Assembly: GCF_019393635.1 (NCBI RefSeq) | Contig: NC_057864.1 | Span: 474,566,617 to 474,630,616 of the forward strand | DNA length: 64,000 nucleotides | Origin: Dromiciops gliroides | Lineage: Eukaryota > Chordata > Mammalia > Microbiotheria > Microbiotheriidae | Direction: 5' to 3' | The notes under the pieces: model-generated | What the model saw: the letters and a program-made list of their open reading frames with translations, nothing else | Database searches by the model: none | What the model was told of the DNA's origin: nothing | Position numbers and translations under genes: made by a program | Shown here: piece after piece, positions 36,994-57,907 of the stretch | Numbering within the stretch: position 1 is the first letter of the stretch | Layout of the letters: every line of letters starts with the position of its first letter

Positions 36994-37189
36994 AATATAT
37001 ATATATATACATATATATATATGTGTGTGTATATATATATATATATTTTGCAGGGCAATGGGGGTTAAGTTAAGTGACTTGCCCAGGGTCACACAGCTAG
37101 TAAGTGTCAAGTGTCTGAGGCTGGATTTGAACTCAGGTCCTCCTGAATCCAGGGCTGGTGCTTTATCCACTGCGCCACCTAGCTGCCCC
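36994..37189 (-). mobile_element. SINE with (AT)n tail inserted in a long-form SINE
   Basis: A short SINE on the minus strand (37050-37189). Its A-tail region has become (AT)n/(GT)n at 36994-37045. Target copies are 'cactctaga' and 'cactctagt'. Confidence 0.92.
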
Positions 37190-37279
37190 CACACTCTAGT
37201 ATCTTTTACAAGGAAACCCCAAATGGGGGTCACAAAGAGTCAGACATGACTGAAAGGACTGAACAACAACAACAACAAT
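37190..37279 (+). mobile_element. Long-form SINE, right part with RTE-like tail
   Basis: Continues 36821-36993: 'aaggaaaccccaaatggggg', 'agagtcagacatgactgaaa', (CAA)n. Confidence 0.9.
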
Positions 37280-37650
37280 TGGGGAGAGAGGTCAAGAGCA
37301 GCAGAGGGAGATCAGGAAAGACTTGAGGCAGAAGATGGTGTTTGAAGGGAATCTTCAAGATTCTGTGAGGCAAAGGAAAGGAGAGAGTATGTTCAAAGCC
37401 CTGGACACAACTAGTAGAGACGGAGTGGAACGTGTGAGGAATAGAGCAAAAGCCAATTTGGCTAGGCTGACTAGTGGGAGGGGGAGGAATGTAAAGTGAA
37501 GGTTGAAAGATAGATTAGGGGACGGTTGTAAGGGGCTTTGAAAACCAACCAACCATGTACATTTGAATCTGGATGCCATAGGGAGCCACTGGAGTTACTT
37601 GAATAGAAGAAGCCCATGATTGGACCTGAACCTAGAGAAAATCACTTTGG

Positions 37651-37797
37651 TAGGGGACAGCTAGGTGGCGAAGTGGATAGAGCACCAGCCCTGGAGTCAG
37701 AAGGACCTGAGTTCAAATCCAGCCTCAGACACTTGACACTTACTAGCTATGTGACCCAGGGCAACTCACTTAACCCCCACTGCCCTGCCCAAAAAAA
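37651..37797 (+). mobile_element. tRNA-derived SINE
   Basis: Full copy with poly(A). Duplication aaaatcactttgg around 37638-37650 and 37799-37811. It sits in the ancient repeat of 36615-38040. Confidence 0.95.
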
Positions 37798-38660
37798 AAA
37801 AATCACTTTGGCAGCAGTGAGAAGGCTGGACTACAGTGAAGAGAGCCTTCAGACAGGGAGGCCAATTAGGAAGCTATTGCAGTAATCTAGGCAAAAGGTG
37901 ATGAGGGCCTGGACTAAGGGGTTAACTGTGTGACTAGAGAGACAGAGTCAAATGTAAGAGATGTCATGGAGGTAGAAATGGCCAGATCTGGCATTATGTG
38001 GGGCAATGGAGAGTGAAGGGTCAAAGAAAACCTGGAAAAAGAGGAATAGCGCGTCTAAAGTTCAAAGGTACTACTGAGGCCATCTAAGCCAGCCCTTTCA
38101 TTTTATAATTAAGGAAACTGAGGCCCAAAGAAGTCAAAATGACAAGCCCATAGGTGGTAAGTGAGAAAGGCAAGATTGGAACCCAAGTTCACTGGCTCTC
38201 CCCCTAGTGTTCTTTCTCTGGAAAAGATTTTGGAAATCATTAGATTTAGATGCATTCCAAAGGTCTGAGAATATACTGTCCAGTTTGGAAAAAATAAACC
38301 ATTGAAGTAACTGGAATTACATTCTGATTTTGTCCAGAAAATGGGTAAAACATGTATAAATGTTATCTTTTTGCTTCTAGCCATATGTTGACCCAGCACA
38401 GAAAAAAAAAAGTTCTCATTTTGGCATGATATGGCAAACCCTGAGAAGTCACCATCCTTTGAATTCTCTCCAATTTGTTCATATCTTCCCCTAAATGTGG
38501 GTCCCCAGAACTGATCACAAATTCTGGAACCATCACCTCCTATATTTTGAACACTGTTCTCTTAACATAGTCTAAGACTGAAAACCCCATGGCTTGGGGC
38601 AACTTACGACTCTCAACCATAGGCACTATTGTCCTCAATCCTTTCAAGAAAAAATCTTCC

Positions 38661-38685
38661 TGGGGCAGCTAGGTGGCTCAGTGGA
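38661..38685 (+). mobile_element. SINE, 5' piece (split by LTR C)
   Basis: 'tggggcagctaggtggctca' then 'gtgga', ending at the LTR. The 14-bp duplication of the SINE, agaaaaaatcttcc, is at 38647-38660 and again at 39382-39395, beyond the other piece. Confidence 0.94.
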
Positions 38686-39233
38686 TGTGGGAACCAATTT
38701 GTAATTGGGGAGTGTTAGCTAAGCAGCTCGCTGCAATATTGGGGCAAGGAAGGAGACCGGCAGCCTCCCTCAAAACAGAATAGGATTTATTTCAACAAGA
38801 ACGAACTTAAAAAAAAAAAACCATAAACAGGATCAGTAGGATCAGGGGAAAAGAAATAAAACGGGGAAGGGGAAATTATAATACCTGAAAAAATACCACC
38901 GCCCAGGAATCAGCTGAGAATACAAAGCAGAACGCCTGTCGCCTTCCGGCGTCCAGCTAGAATGGACAATTCTCCTCCCCCAGTCCCAGAAAAACCCCAC
39001 ACAGCCCCAGCCAATGGGATGGCCACTCTGACAGTCACATGACTGCCCTCACTAGGCTTCCAATCATTATAATTTTGCCAGGCCCATGTAGGCGTCAGCG
39101 AGTGGTGATGACATGAGGTGCCAGCGCCATGGCAACGGCTACAACCAGTGGGTGGAGCACCATGCGGTTTGCAGAGCCCCAGGCCAGTGCGCACTGAGGC
39201 ATAAAAACCTCAAATAACAATTAATTCTTCACA
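38686..39233 (-). mobile_element. Solo ERV-type LTR 'C' inside a SINE
   Basis: 548 bp, TGTGGGAACC ... ATTCTTCACA, flanked by tgga at 38682-38685 and 39234-39237. Both flanks are halves of one SINE. On the minus strand a TATAAT-like motif (about 38880) precedes AATAAA (about 38790), consistent with minus orientation. CCAAT occurs on the plus strand (39013), so orientation rests mainly on the TATA/poly(A) spacing. It keeps several CpGs ('cgcctgtcgccttccggcg'), suggesting a younger insertion. No internal region. Confidence 0.82.
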
Positions 39234-39381
39234 TGGATAAGGCACTGGCCTTGGATTCAGGAGGACCTGAGTTCAAAGCCAGCCTCAGACACTTGACACT
39301 TACTAGCTGTGTGACCCTGTGCAAGTCACTTAACCTTCACTGCCCCACAAAAAAAAATTTTTAAAGAAATAAAAAAGAAAA
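39234..39381 (+). mobile_element. SINE, 3' piece (split by LTR C)
   Basis: Resumes with 'tggataaggcactggccttg' and runs to an A-rich tail. It starts with the LTR's tgga duplication. Confidence 0.94.
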
Positions 39382-39692
39382 AGAAAAAATCTTCCCCACA
39401 GGAAGCCACTTCTGGGCAAACTGCTTCCCTTCTGGTCCTCACTACTCTCCTGGACAAATCCTTTCCTCTCCTTTCAAACTGATGAAGCAATGACAAGCTC
39501 TTTTAACTCACAATTACCCTTAACAGGGTGCTGAGAAAGTGTTACACTATTATAGTGGCAAGGAGTTCCTTTAAGTCAAAGTGCTTCATAAAGTTAGCTT
39601 TCTAGGCATTGCAAAGTCCAGCCCACTCTTCATACACTAGAATTTTGTGTCATCCAATCAGCTACCAAGATCCTGTTCAAAAGAGAGGGGGA

Positions 39693-39838
39693 GGGGCAGC
39701 TAGGTGGCACAGTGGATAAAGCACCGGCCCTGGATTCAGGAGGACCTGAGTTCAAATCCAGCCTCAGACACTTGACACTTACTAGCTGTGTGACCCTGGG
39801 CAAGTCACTTAACCCCAATTGCCTAAAAAAAAAAAAAG
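39693..39838 (+). mobile_element. tRNA-derived SINE
   Basis: Complete copy with a 13-A tail; close to consensus. Confidence 0.94.
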
Positions 39839-40544
39839 ATTCCAGGCTTTTCTCCAACCAATCCACAAAGTGATGTTTCTCTTCTGGTCACCACACTTCC
39901 AAATAGAGCTGCTGAAGTCTTCCTATCAGCGAAACAATCCCACTGCTTTCTTCTCACTCAGCTCCTGCTTCTTTCCCAACTATTCCTATTGTCATCCTAA
40001 TTCTTCTCTTCTGAGCTCCACATTCCTTCTGATACCTTGTGTAGCTTTTATAGACTTCATAATACTTACCCTGACTCCTACTTACATTGATAAGAGGGGC
40101 TCCACAGCAAGGCTACTTATCTATATCTCCCCCTCAGGATTCTAGGGTACCCCTCCAGGGAAGTAAAGCATGGTTCTATTGACCCAAGTGGACAGAGTGG
40201 GCTGCTGGTATTGGCCCTTCTCAGCAACAGAAGAGCCATGTGAAAACATTGTCATGACCCTCCCCGACCCAGAGTCCCATAGCAGCTCACCCTCCCTGCT
40301 CCCCACCAGGGAAGAAAAGGGGGCTGGGTTGCCCCCAAGGGAGTCTTTTGTACACAAGTTCAGTTCTGTCTCCATAGCCATTAAAAGAAGCCTTTTCCTT
40401 CAACATGCAGTAAGTGGGCAGGGACCCATCATGGCACCTGATATTACTGGGGTTTATCCTTATCCACATCTAGGTCTCCTCCTTGCTTCTGGCTCCCAGG
40501 TTCAAACCTCATGGTGCCAGCTCTGCTTTATAGATTAACTTCCC

Positions 40545-40850
40545 TCATTAGAGTGTAAGCTCCTTGAGGCCAGGATTATCCAGCCTGCTTCAGGGCCCCA
40601 GTACCCAATGCCTAGTACAGGCTTTAAAAAATGCTTAATCAATCTATCAATCTGTCTCAATAGTTACTTTGCTTTGTCCCAAGCAATTTACATACCACAG
40701 AATCTATTTACATATCGTTCATTCTGACAGAATGGAAACTCCATGACAGGGATGGTTTCATTTCTGTCTTTGTATCTCCAGCTCCTGATACATTGCCCAG
40801 CATATAGTTGGCACTTAATAAATGCTTTTAGATTGACAGGTTGACATATT
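40545..40850 (+). repeat. Two L2-type LINE 3' ends
   Basis: 40545-40640 ('agagtgtaagctccttgagg') and 40725-40845 ('cagaatggaaactccatgac', 'ggcacttaataaatgctttt'). Confidence 0.6.
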
Positions 40851-40927
40851 AATGTCAATAAGAGACAACATCTTCTCTGACATCTGTCAAGTGCTCAAGA
40901 GGAAGAAATTTAAGAGTAAATAAGTCT

Positions 40928-41076
40928 TGGGGCTGCTAGATGGTACAGTGGATTAAAGCACTGGCCCTGGATTCAGGAGGACCTGAGTTCAAATCTGGCC
41001 TCAGACACTTGACACTTACTAGCTGTGTGACCCTGGGCAAGTCACTTAACACCCATTGCCCCACAAAAAAAAAAAA
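40928..41076 (+). mobile_element. tRNA-derived SINE
   Basis: Head 'tggggctgctagatggtaca'. Flanks 'agagtaaataagtct' and 'agagtgaacaagtct' form an imperfect duplication. Confidence 0.93.
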
Positions 41077-41861
41077 AAGAGTGAACAAGTCTAGTGAGAT
41101 TCTCACATGAGTTTCAACAAAGATACACTGAGAAACTTTCAAAATCTACTAGTCCTCTCTGAGTGATTTTTTTTATTATTCCCATTTTACAGATGAGGAA
41201 ACTGAGATCCAGGGAAGTAAAGTGACTTTGCTAAGGTCATATGAATAGTAAATGGAAGAGCCAGAATTTGAATCTAGGTTTTCTGGCTCCTAATCGAATG
41301 TTCTTTCTCCTACACTATGCTACCTTTCATCTGTGACTGGGAAATAAAGTGAAGCCCACTGGAGCCCTGGAGGAACTATAAGCATTATGGGAAGGCTGAA
41401 AGCTTGACTGCCCCCAAGACACCAAGAACTACCAGGATGATGTTGTTTTCATCAGCTCTCTTGAGGACCCCCTACTTCCAGAGGATTGAAATGTTCCACC
41501 CATTATCAGTCAGGTTTCTTCCAGTAACATGATGTAATGACAACAACACTGGATTTCAAGGCAGAGAATATCAATGATCTTTTGCTACTTGCCAAGCGCT
41601 AGGGCAAAAAAACAGTCCTTGTCTTGGAAGAACTCACATTCTAATGGAGGAGACAAATATGTGCAAATAGTTACGGGCATACAAAATTTATAGAGTGTAA
41701 ATAGAAAGTAATCTCAGAGGAAAGAAGTGTGCATTCCAACCTCATCTCAACTACTTACAGGATCAAAGAATCACAGACTTTGAGGGATGAGACTAAAGTG
41801 GCCATCTACTCATTCCCCGAAGGAATCCCGGACTGGAAAAGTCCGCTTGGTCAGTCTCTTT

Positions 41862-42008
41862 TTTTTTTTTAGCGGGGCAATAAGAGTTAAGTAAATTACC
41901 CAGGTCACACAGCTAGTAAGTGTCAAGTGTCTGAGGCTGGATTTGAATTCAGGTCCTCCTGAATCCAGGGCTAGTGCTTTATCCACTGCACTGCCACCTA
42001 GCTGCCCC
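41862..42008 (-). mobile_element. tRNA-derived SINE
   Basis: Minus copy; duplication tggtcagtctctt (41849-41861) and tggtcaatctctt (42009-42021). Confidence 0.95.
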
Positions 42009-42419
42009 TGGTCAATCTCTTCTTGAAGACATCTAGAGATGGAAACCACCACCTTCTAAGAAAGCTTATTCTACTTTTGGACAACTCTGTTTATTAGGAA
42101 ATTGTGTTTCTTCCCTGTCTTCAAGCCTAAATGTTCCTCTTTGCAAATCCTGCCCTTATTACTTGGCATAAAGGAAAGGATGTTAGATTTTGACATAGGC
42201 GACCTGGGTTCAAATCACCCAGGTCTCAATTTTTTCTCATTTATAAAATGAAGGAGTGTTGGTCTGGATGACCCCTATGGTCCCTTTTAGATTGATAATC
42301 TTTTGCAACTCTAAATTCTAGAATCCATAGGTCTATGAGAAAAACCAATGGTCCCTACAATAGAGAGGAAGATGTGTCAGGGTAGCTCTGTGATCTTCTC
42401 TCCAGGCCTGGGAGCTCAG

Positions 42420-42760
42420 CAGGCCAGGTGTGCTTGGAAGCTGTGGCTCACACAATGAGGCTCTCAGAACCCATGCTAGGAACAATGATGCTGAAATATT
42501 CAAGAATCCACTTGATTATTTATGAGACATTTACTTTTGGTAAATACCGCCTTTGTGAAGGCACAAGGCTGCCTCCAGGGGCCATGAAATCGGGTTTGGC
42601 AGACTGGTGAAGGCTTCAGTCATTTAAAGGCTTTCATCATCCTGCCCAGAGAGCCTCCCTGGATAAGGTCCTATGATGATACATAAGTAGCCAAATGCCT
42701 TCAAAAGCATCATCTGAGTATTTTCCTGAGGCTCTGGAAGCCCCTCTTAGACATACACAG
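42420..42760. other. Repeat-free block, candidate conserved non-coding element
   Basis: 'ttgattatttatgagacatt', 'gtaaataccgcctttgtgaa', 'cagtcatttaaaggctttca': unique-looking sequence with no TE signature and no convincing ORF. Confidence 0.25.
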
Positions 42761-42964
42761 GCTAAGAATAATGGGCATTTTATAGGCTGCCTCGAGATCT
42801 GAAGAGCAGCTGGCATCTATCAATAGTATGGTTGAGTTGGGAAGAGTATTGACTCGAGTGAGAGGACCTGAATTTAGATGCTGATGTTACTTACCTGTGT
42901 GACCTTGAGCAAGTCACTAAAATTCTCTGAGCCCTAGTTCTCTCATCTGTACCATGAAAGAGTT

Positions 42965-43650
42965 GAATTAAATCATCAGGTTTTGGTCTCAGGATCCCTT
43001 TACACTCAAAAAGTACTGAGGACCCCAGAGAGCTTTTGGTTTTGTGAGTTAGATCTATTGATATCACCGGATTCAAAATTAAAACTGATAACGTGTTTAA
43101 AATGTTTATTAATTCATTTAAAAATAATGATAAACCCATTAGATCTTAACATAACTTTTTTATGGGGAAAAATGTATTTTCCAGAACAAAAATATCTAGT
43201 GAGAAAAGTGGCATTGTTTTACCCCCTGGGTTTTTTGGGGGGTTTCTGCTGGCCAATAAGGGTTAAGTGACTTGCCCAGGGTCACACAGCTAGTAAGAGT
43301 CAAGTGTCTGAGGCTGGATTTGAACTCAGATCCTCCTGAATCCAGGGCCGGTGCTTTATCCACTGCGCTGCCACCTAACTGCCCTTACCCATTGTTTTTT
43401 GCAAATCTCTTTAATATCTGGCTTAATAGAGGACAGCTGGATTCCCTTATGTGCCCCTGCATTCAATCTTACTGTGATTGGAAGAAATTCTGATATGTGG
43501 TTTTGATTGAAGAAAATCTGGCTTTTACAGATAGAGCGCTAGAAAGGGGAGGAGTATTTTAATGGGCAAATAACATCTTAGTGTTATTATGAAAATAGTT
43601 TTGACTTCAAAGACCTCAGGGGTCAGAAGACTAAAGGAGAACCACTGGAC
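42965..43650 (+). repeat. Ancient mammalian repeat split by a SINE
   Basis: 'gttttggtctcaggatccct', 'gaccccagagagcttttggt', 'tttattaattcatttaaaaa', then after the SINE 'ttgcaaatctctttaatatc', 'ggcttaatagaggacagctg' and 'ttatgaaaatagttttgact'. I recognise this as a repeat also found in placental genomes, but cannot assign its family. Confidence 0.55.
43240..43385 (-). mobile_element. tRNA-derived SINE
   Basis: Minus copy inside an older repeat: 'aagggttaagtgacttgccc' to 'gctgccacctaactgccc'. 'cattgttttacccc' and 'cattgttttttgc' flank it. Confidence 0.93.
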
Positions 43651-43939
43651 CAGATGGCTTCCTGTAAGCCTCATGCCAACCCTGTGAGGGCAGGATTTAC
43701 AGGTTCCATCATCATTCCTATTTTGGAGGGGACCAAGATGCATAACAATAAGGGACTTTTACCCATGATAATACTGCTAGTAAGTGTTGGAAGGAGGATT
43801 CAAACCCAGGTCTACCCTGACTCCAAGACCAATCAGCCAGTCAACAATATTTATTAAGTGCCTACTATGTGCTAAGTTCTGGGGATACAAAAAAAGTTGA
43901 AAGTCAGTTCTTGCTCTCAAGGAGCTCACAATTTAATTT

Positions 43940-44115
43940 TTTGTTTGTTTATTGTTATTGCGGCGGGGGGGGGGGAGGGTGCAGGTCAATGAGGGTTAAG
44001 TGACTTACCCAGGGTCACACAGCTAGTAAGTCTCAAGTGTCTGAGGCTAGATTTGAACTCAGGTCCTCCTAAATCCAGGGCTGGTGCTTTAGCCACTGCA
44101 CTACCTAGCTGCCCC
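43940..44115 (-). mobile_element. tRNA-derived SINE with G-run
   Basis: Minus copy; its tail region holds a G homopolymer (43965-43976). Target copies 'ctcacaatttaattt' (43925) and 'ctcacagtttaattt' (44116). Confidence 0.93.
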
Positions 44116-44175
44116 CTCACAGTTTAATTTGAAAGCCAACATGCAAGTCACCAAATAAAAAACAAGGCAATTTAT

Positions 44176-44260
44176 ATGCAGGATGTCCCAAAAGTCTTAA
44201 CTTGGTCTTAAGCTATTAAAGCTTAAAATTGCAAAAAGACTTTTAGGACATCCCCTACAG
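44176..44260. mobile_element. Mariner-like MITE
   Basis: Short palindromic element: left arm 'aggatgtcccaaaagtctta', right arm 'aagacttttaggacatcccc', about 80 bp overall, next to TA dinucleotides. The TIR style (GGTGTCCCAAAAGTCTTA) is that of mariner/Tc1-derived non-autonomous elements. It lies in the ancient repeat of 43830-44785. Confidence 0.75.
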
Positions 44261-44789
44261 GACAAATTGCTGATAATCAACAAAGGGAATCCACTAGCAC
44301 TAAGGGGGACTGGGAATTGCTTCTTGCAGAAGATGGAACTTTAGCTGAGAATTGAGGAAACCAGGGAGGTGGAGATGAAGATGGAGAAAGTTCTAGGCAT
44401 GGGAGATAGCCAGCCAGGGAAATGTTCAGAGTTGGGAGATGGAGTCTGAGAGAGAGGAACAGCAAAGAAACCAGTGTCACTGGATCACAGACTATTGTAC
44501 ATGGTGGGAAGGGACTGTCAAATGTAAGAAGGCTAGAAAGGTAAAAAAGAAACAGATTAGAAAGGGCTTTCTAAGCCAAACACAGGAATTTGTATTTGAT
44601 CCTAGAGTCAATGGGAAGCCGTTGATTTTTATTGACTAGGAGGATGATTACATCAGACTAGAGCATTAGGAAAATCAGTTTGACAGTTAAGTGAAGGAAA
44701 GACTAGAATGGGGAAAGGCTTGAGGCAAAGAGACCAACAAGTGGTCCATTGGATTGGTGTAGGCATGAAGTGATGAGGGCTTATCCCAG

Positions 44790-45417
44790 AGTCATCTCTA
44801 GTCTGGTCTGTTCCATTGCTGACCAAACCTGATTCTGATCCATGTGAACTTTAAAATCATAGAATCAAGCTGGAAGGAAACTTAGAGATTGTCTATTCCA
44901 CCATCACCATTTTACAAACGAGGAAACTGAAGTTCACAGAAGGGAAGTGCTTGCCCAGGGATGCACAACTTAGTTGGTAACACTGTCAAAATTACTGTGA
45001 CTCCAGGATGATCTTCAAGATGAGAATAAACAAAAAAAGCTCCATGAAGACAATCTCCTACAGAGGAAATTTCCTTCCCTGTCTTCCTCCTGACCCCCTC
45101 CCTCAGCTTTAGAATGCTTGGATGGAAGGGTTTGAGCGGAAGTGCTGTCCCAGGTCCTGACCCAATCACTGTTCTCTACTAACTCTGATGACAAGACAGC
45201 CTTTACTCTAGACTGCCTTGGACAACATGGAGTTCTACCCTCACGTCAGCCAGACTATCTACCTGGGAAGCTTTGAGCAATGACCAAGAGACAAAGGTGA
45301 GAAACTCCATAGCCTCTGTCCTTATGGTCTACCAAGACTAATCCAGGATACCGCCTTAGCTAACAAAATCTAATATCCAAAGGGCAGATAGAGCTAAACC
45401 AACTCTTTGCTGGCTAC

Positions 45418-45480
<63 letters not shown>

Positions 45481-46000
45481 AGCCATTCTCCCTTTTTCTT
45501 TCCCACCTATCATCTCACCACCACCTCCCACTCAGTTCCACTATGGCAAGAGCACTTTGGCTGAAGAATGATCCGGGCCTATGGAACTAGGACCACCACC
45601 AACTCAAAGAACTCAAGCCTCAGTATTGACTACAGATGTAGCAAACACACCCATCTGCCTATTGGATAAAGATCCACAAAGCTCATAGCCAAGAATCACA
45701 AACTGTTGGAAATAGAATGAACCTTGGAGACAATGGAGTGCCTAATTCCTCAAACTAATTTAACTACAAACAATTTGTTTGAGCCTTGAAATTCATTGTT
45801 GGATCCCCCAAAATAATATTCCAGTGTGTGAAGGTAATAAGATCTGAGATTCTGGAATATCCCCCGATAATCAAGGAGGGAGAGGACAGTGAAGGAGATG
45901 GACGGTCAGGACATTTTTAAAGCAAAATAGATTAAATGAAGCCTTTTTACATCCTCCTTAAAAGAAGCAACTAGTATTTATAATTTGTAATTTTGTGTTT
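44790..46000. other. Intergenic, mostly unassigned
   Basis: A MIR-like relic (44860-44985), the (GA)n at 45421, and otherwise no recognisable gene or transposon between the ancient repeat and the PHKG1 3' end. Confidence 0.5.
45421..45478. repeat. (GA)n microsatellite
   Basis: About 29 GA units, uninterrupted. Confidence 0.98.
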
Positions 46001-46011
46001 CAGGCACAAAT

Positions 46012-46758
46012 TTAATATTTTAGCTCAGCGTATCATATTTGAGAGGGGGCAATAGCACTTGCATTTAAGTTTTCTCATGGAACTCTGAATGTCACTGTGT
46101 CAAAGCCCTGGGCTCTGTGGAACCCAGATGGGGACACTCCAGTCTTGTGTAAATCCCTCATGTGGTTGTTGAGGAAAGCTGAGGTTCAGGGAGGTGCAGT
46201 GACTGACCCCAAGGCACACAATTGGTCAGTAGCAGAATCCAGGACTAGAAGCTGGTTTTCCAGACCCCTGATCCAGGTCACTTTCTACTATTGTAGCTAT
46301 CTGAGGAGAATGGAGGTGGGCAGAGGTTGAGGGGCTCAGGCTCCTCAGGAAGAGGCATTCAGAGAGGACTGAGCTGAAAGGCAGAGCACTCCACTTCCAG
46401 CTTGACTTCCTCCTCACCCTTGCCCTCCATCAGGGTCCTGCAGATTGAGACCCTCATTAGTAGTCGAGGGATGCCCTGCTCCTCCCCTGGGAGGCGCAAC
46501 AAGGAGGGAATTTGAGCCAGAACAAGGGGCACCCCTAGTGGTGCCTCTCAGCAAAAGGGCTCATCTCAGAATAAATGTAACCACTTCCCTTGCTTGGGTT
46601 GCCTCCTTAGGCTCTACCCCAATCCTCCCCATCCCCAAGGAGGACAGGGAGAAGCAGGGCGCCCTGAGGAGCTCCCGGGGCCTAGAGCAGGCAGGTCACT
46701 CAGCCAAAGTCACACAGTCAGTGGCAGGACACACTTGGGGTTGGGTTTCCCCAGGCAC
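46012..46758 (-). other. PHKG1: PHKG1 3' UTR and downstream, candidate poly(A) signal
   Basis: Downstream of the stop there is no AATAAA on the minus strand in the first 700 bases. The nearest common variant seen is ATTAAA at 46017-46012 (TTTAAT on the plus strand), giving a 3' UTR of about 0.75 kb if used. MIR-like sequence at about 46150-46290 overlaps. The 3' end is inferred only. Confidence 0.3.
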
Positions 46759-57126
<10,368 letters not shown>

Positions 57127-57729
57127 CTGGGGGAGAAGGAGAGTAAATCCTCGGGGGGCATAGAGGGAGGAGCCCCAGAGTCAAATTGTGAAGTTGGCCA
57201 AGTCTGCCCTTGGTGGCCTCTCACCTCCCCACCCCACCCCCACCATCTCAAGGAAAAAGCCTCATCTTCTTCCATCCCAGTTGACCGTCCCCTTGGGAAG
57301 GAATTGACAAATGATTCACACCAAGGCAAGAGTTCTTCACCTTTTGTGTGCATCTTGGCCCCTTTGGGCAGGCTGGTGAAGCTTATGCACCCCTTCTCAG
57401 AATCATGTTTTAAAATACATAAGTTACATAGAATTACAAAGGAAGCCAATTATATAGAGCTATCAAAATATTCATTTCTAAAAGTTCTTGGGACCAAAGG
57501 TTAAGAACTCCCTGCACTGAGGGGTTAAAGCCCCTTCATGGATTTATGCTTTATCTTCCCCAATGGTATTTGCATTTTAACAGGGACAATCTATCAATCA
57601 GTGATCATTTATTAAGTGCTTGCTGTGTGCCAGGCACTGGACTAGGTGTTGGAGGCCACTAAAACAAAACCAAAAAGGATCCCCACCCCCCAGGTAACTT
57701 CCATTCCATTGTGGAAACAACTGTTCATA

Positions 57730-57907
57730 TGCCCAAAGGGCTATGGGTCTGTGCATACCCTTTGACCCAGCAATACTACCACTAGGTCTGTATCCCAAAG
57801 AGATCATAGAAAAGGGAAAAGAATACACATATACAAAAATATTTATAGCAGCTCTCTTTGTGGTGGCAAAGAATTGGAAATCAAAGGAATGTCCATCAAT
57901 TGGGGAA
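57730..57907 (+). mobile_element. L1 3'-region fragment fused to the GAPDH pseudogene
   Basis: The motif series 'ctttgacccagcaatacta', 'gtatcccaaagagatcat', 'aaaaatatttatagcagctc', 'aagaattggaaatcaaagga' and 'tgtccatcaattggggaat' is typical of the region just before the L1 3' UTR, and recurs at 5663 and 22215 in this window. The fragment stops abruptly at about 57907, where GAPDH homology starts. The rest of the L1 is not found beyond the pseudogene. Confidence 0.75.

Larger units (their letters stand above)
36615..38040 (+). repeat. Ancient ~1 kb interspersed repeat, copy 1
   Basis: 'accaggcactggggtaagc', 'cttgaggagcttacattcta', and after the SINEs 'agccactggagttacttgaa', 'aaatcactttggcagcagtg', 'ttaggaagctattgcagtaa', 'tgatgagggcctggacta'. 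The same motifs in the same order appear at 43830-44785. No coding is seen. Likely a LINE 3' region (L2/L3/CR1 class); family not certain. Confidence 0.65.
43830..44785 (+). repeat. Ancient ~1 kb interspersed repeat, copy 2
   Basis: 'tgcctactatgtgctaagtt', 'ctctcaaggagctcacaatt', 'atggagtctgagagagagga', 'aaaccagtgtcactggatca', 'tcaatgggaagccgttgatt' and 'gtgatgagggctt'. It is interrupted by a SINE (43940-44115) and a MITE (44176-44260). Confidence 0.65.
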
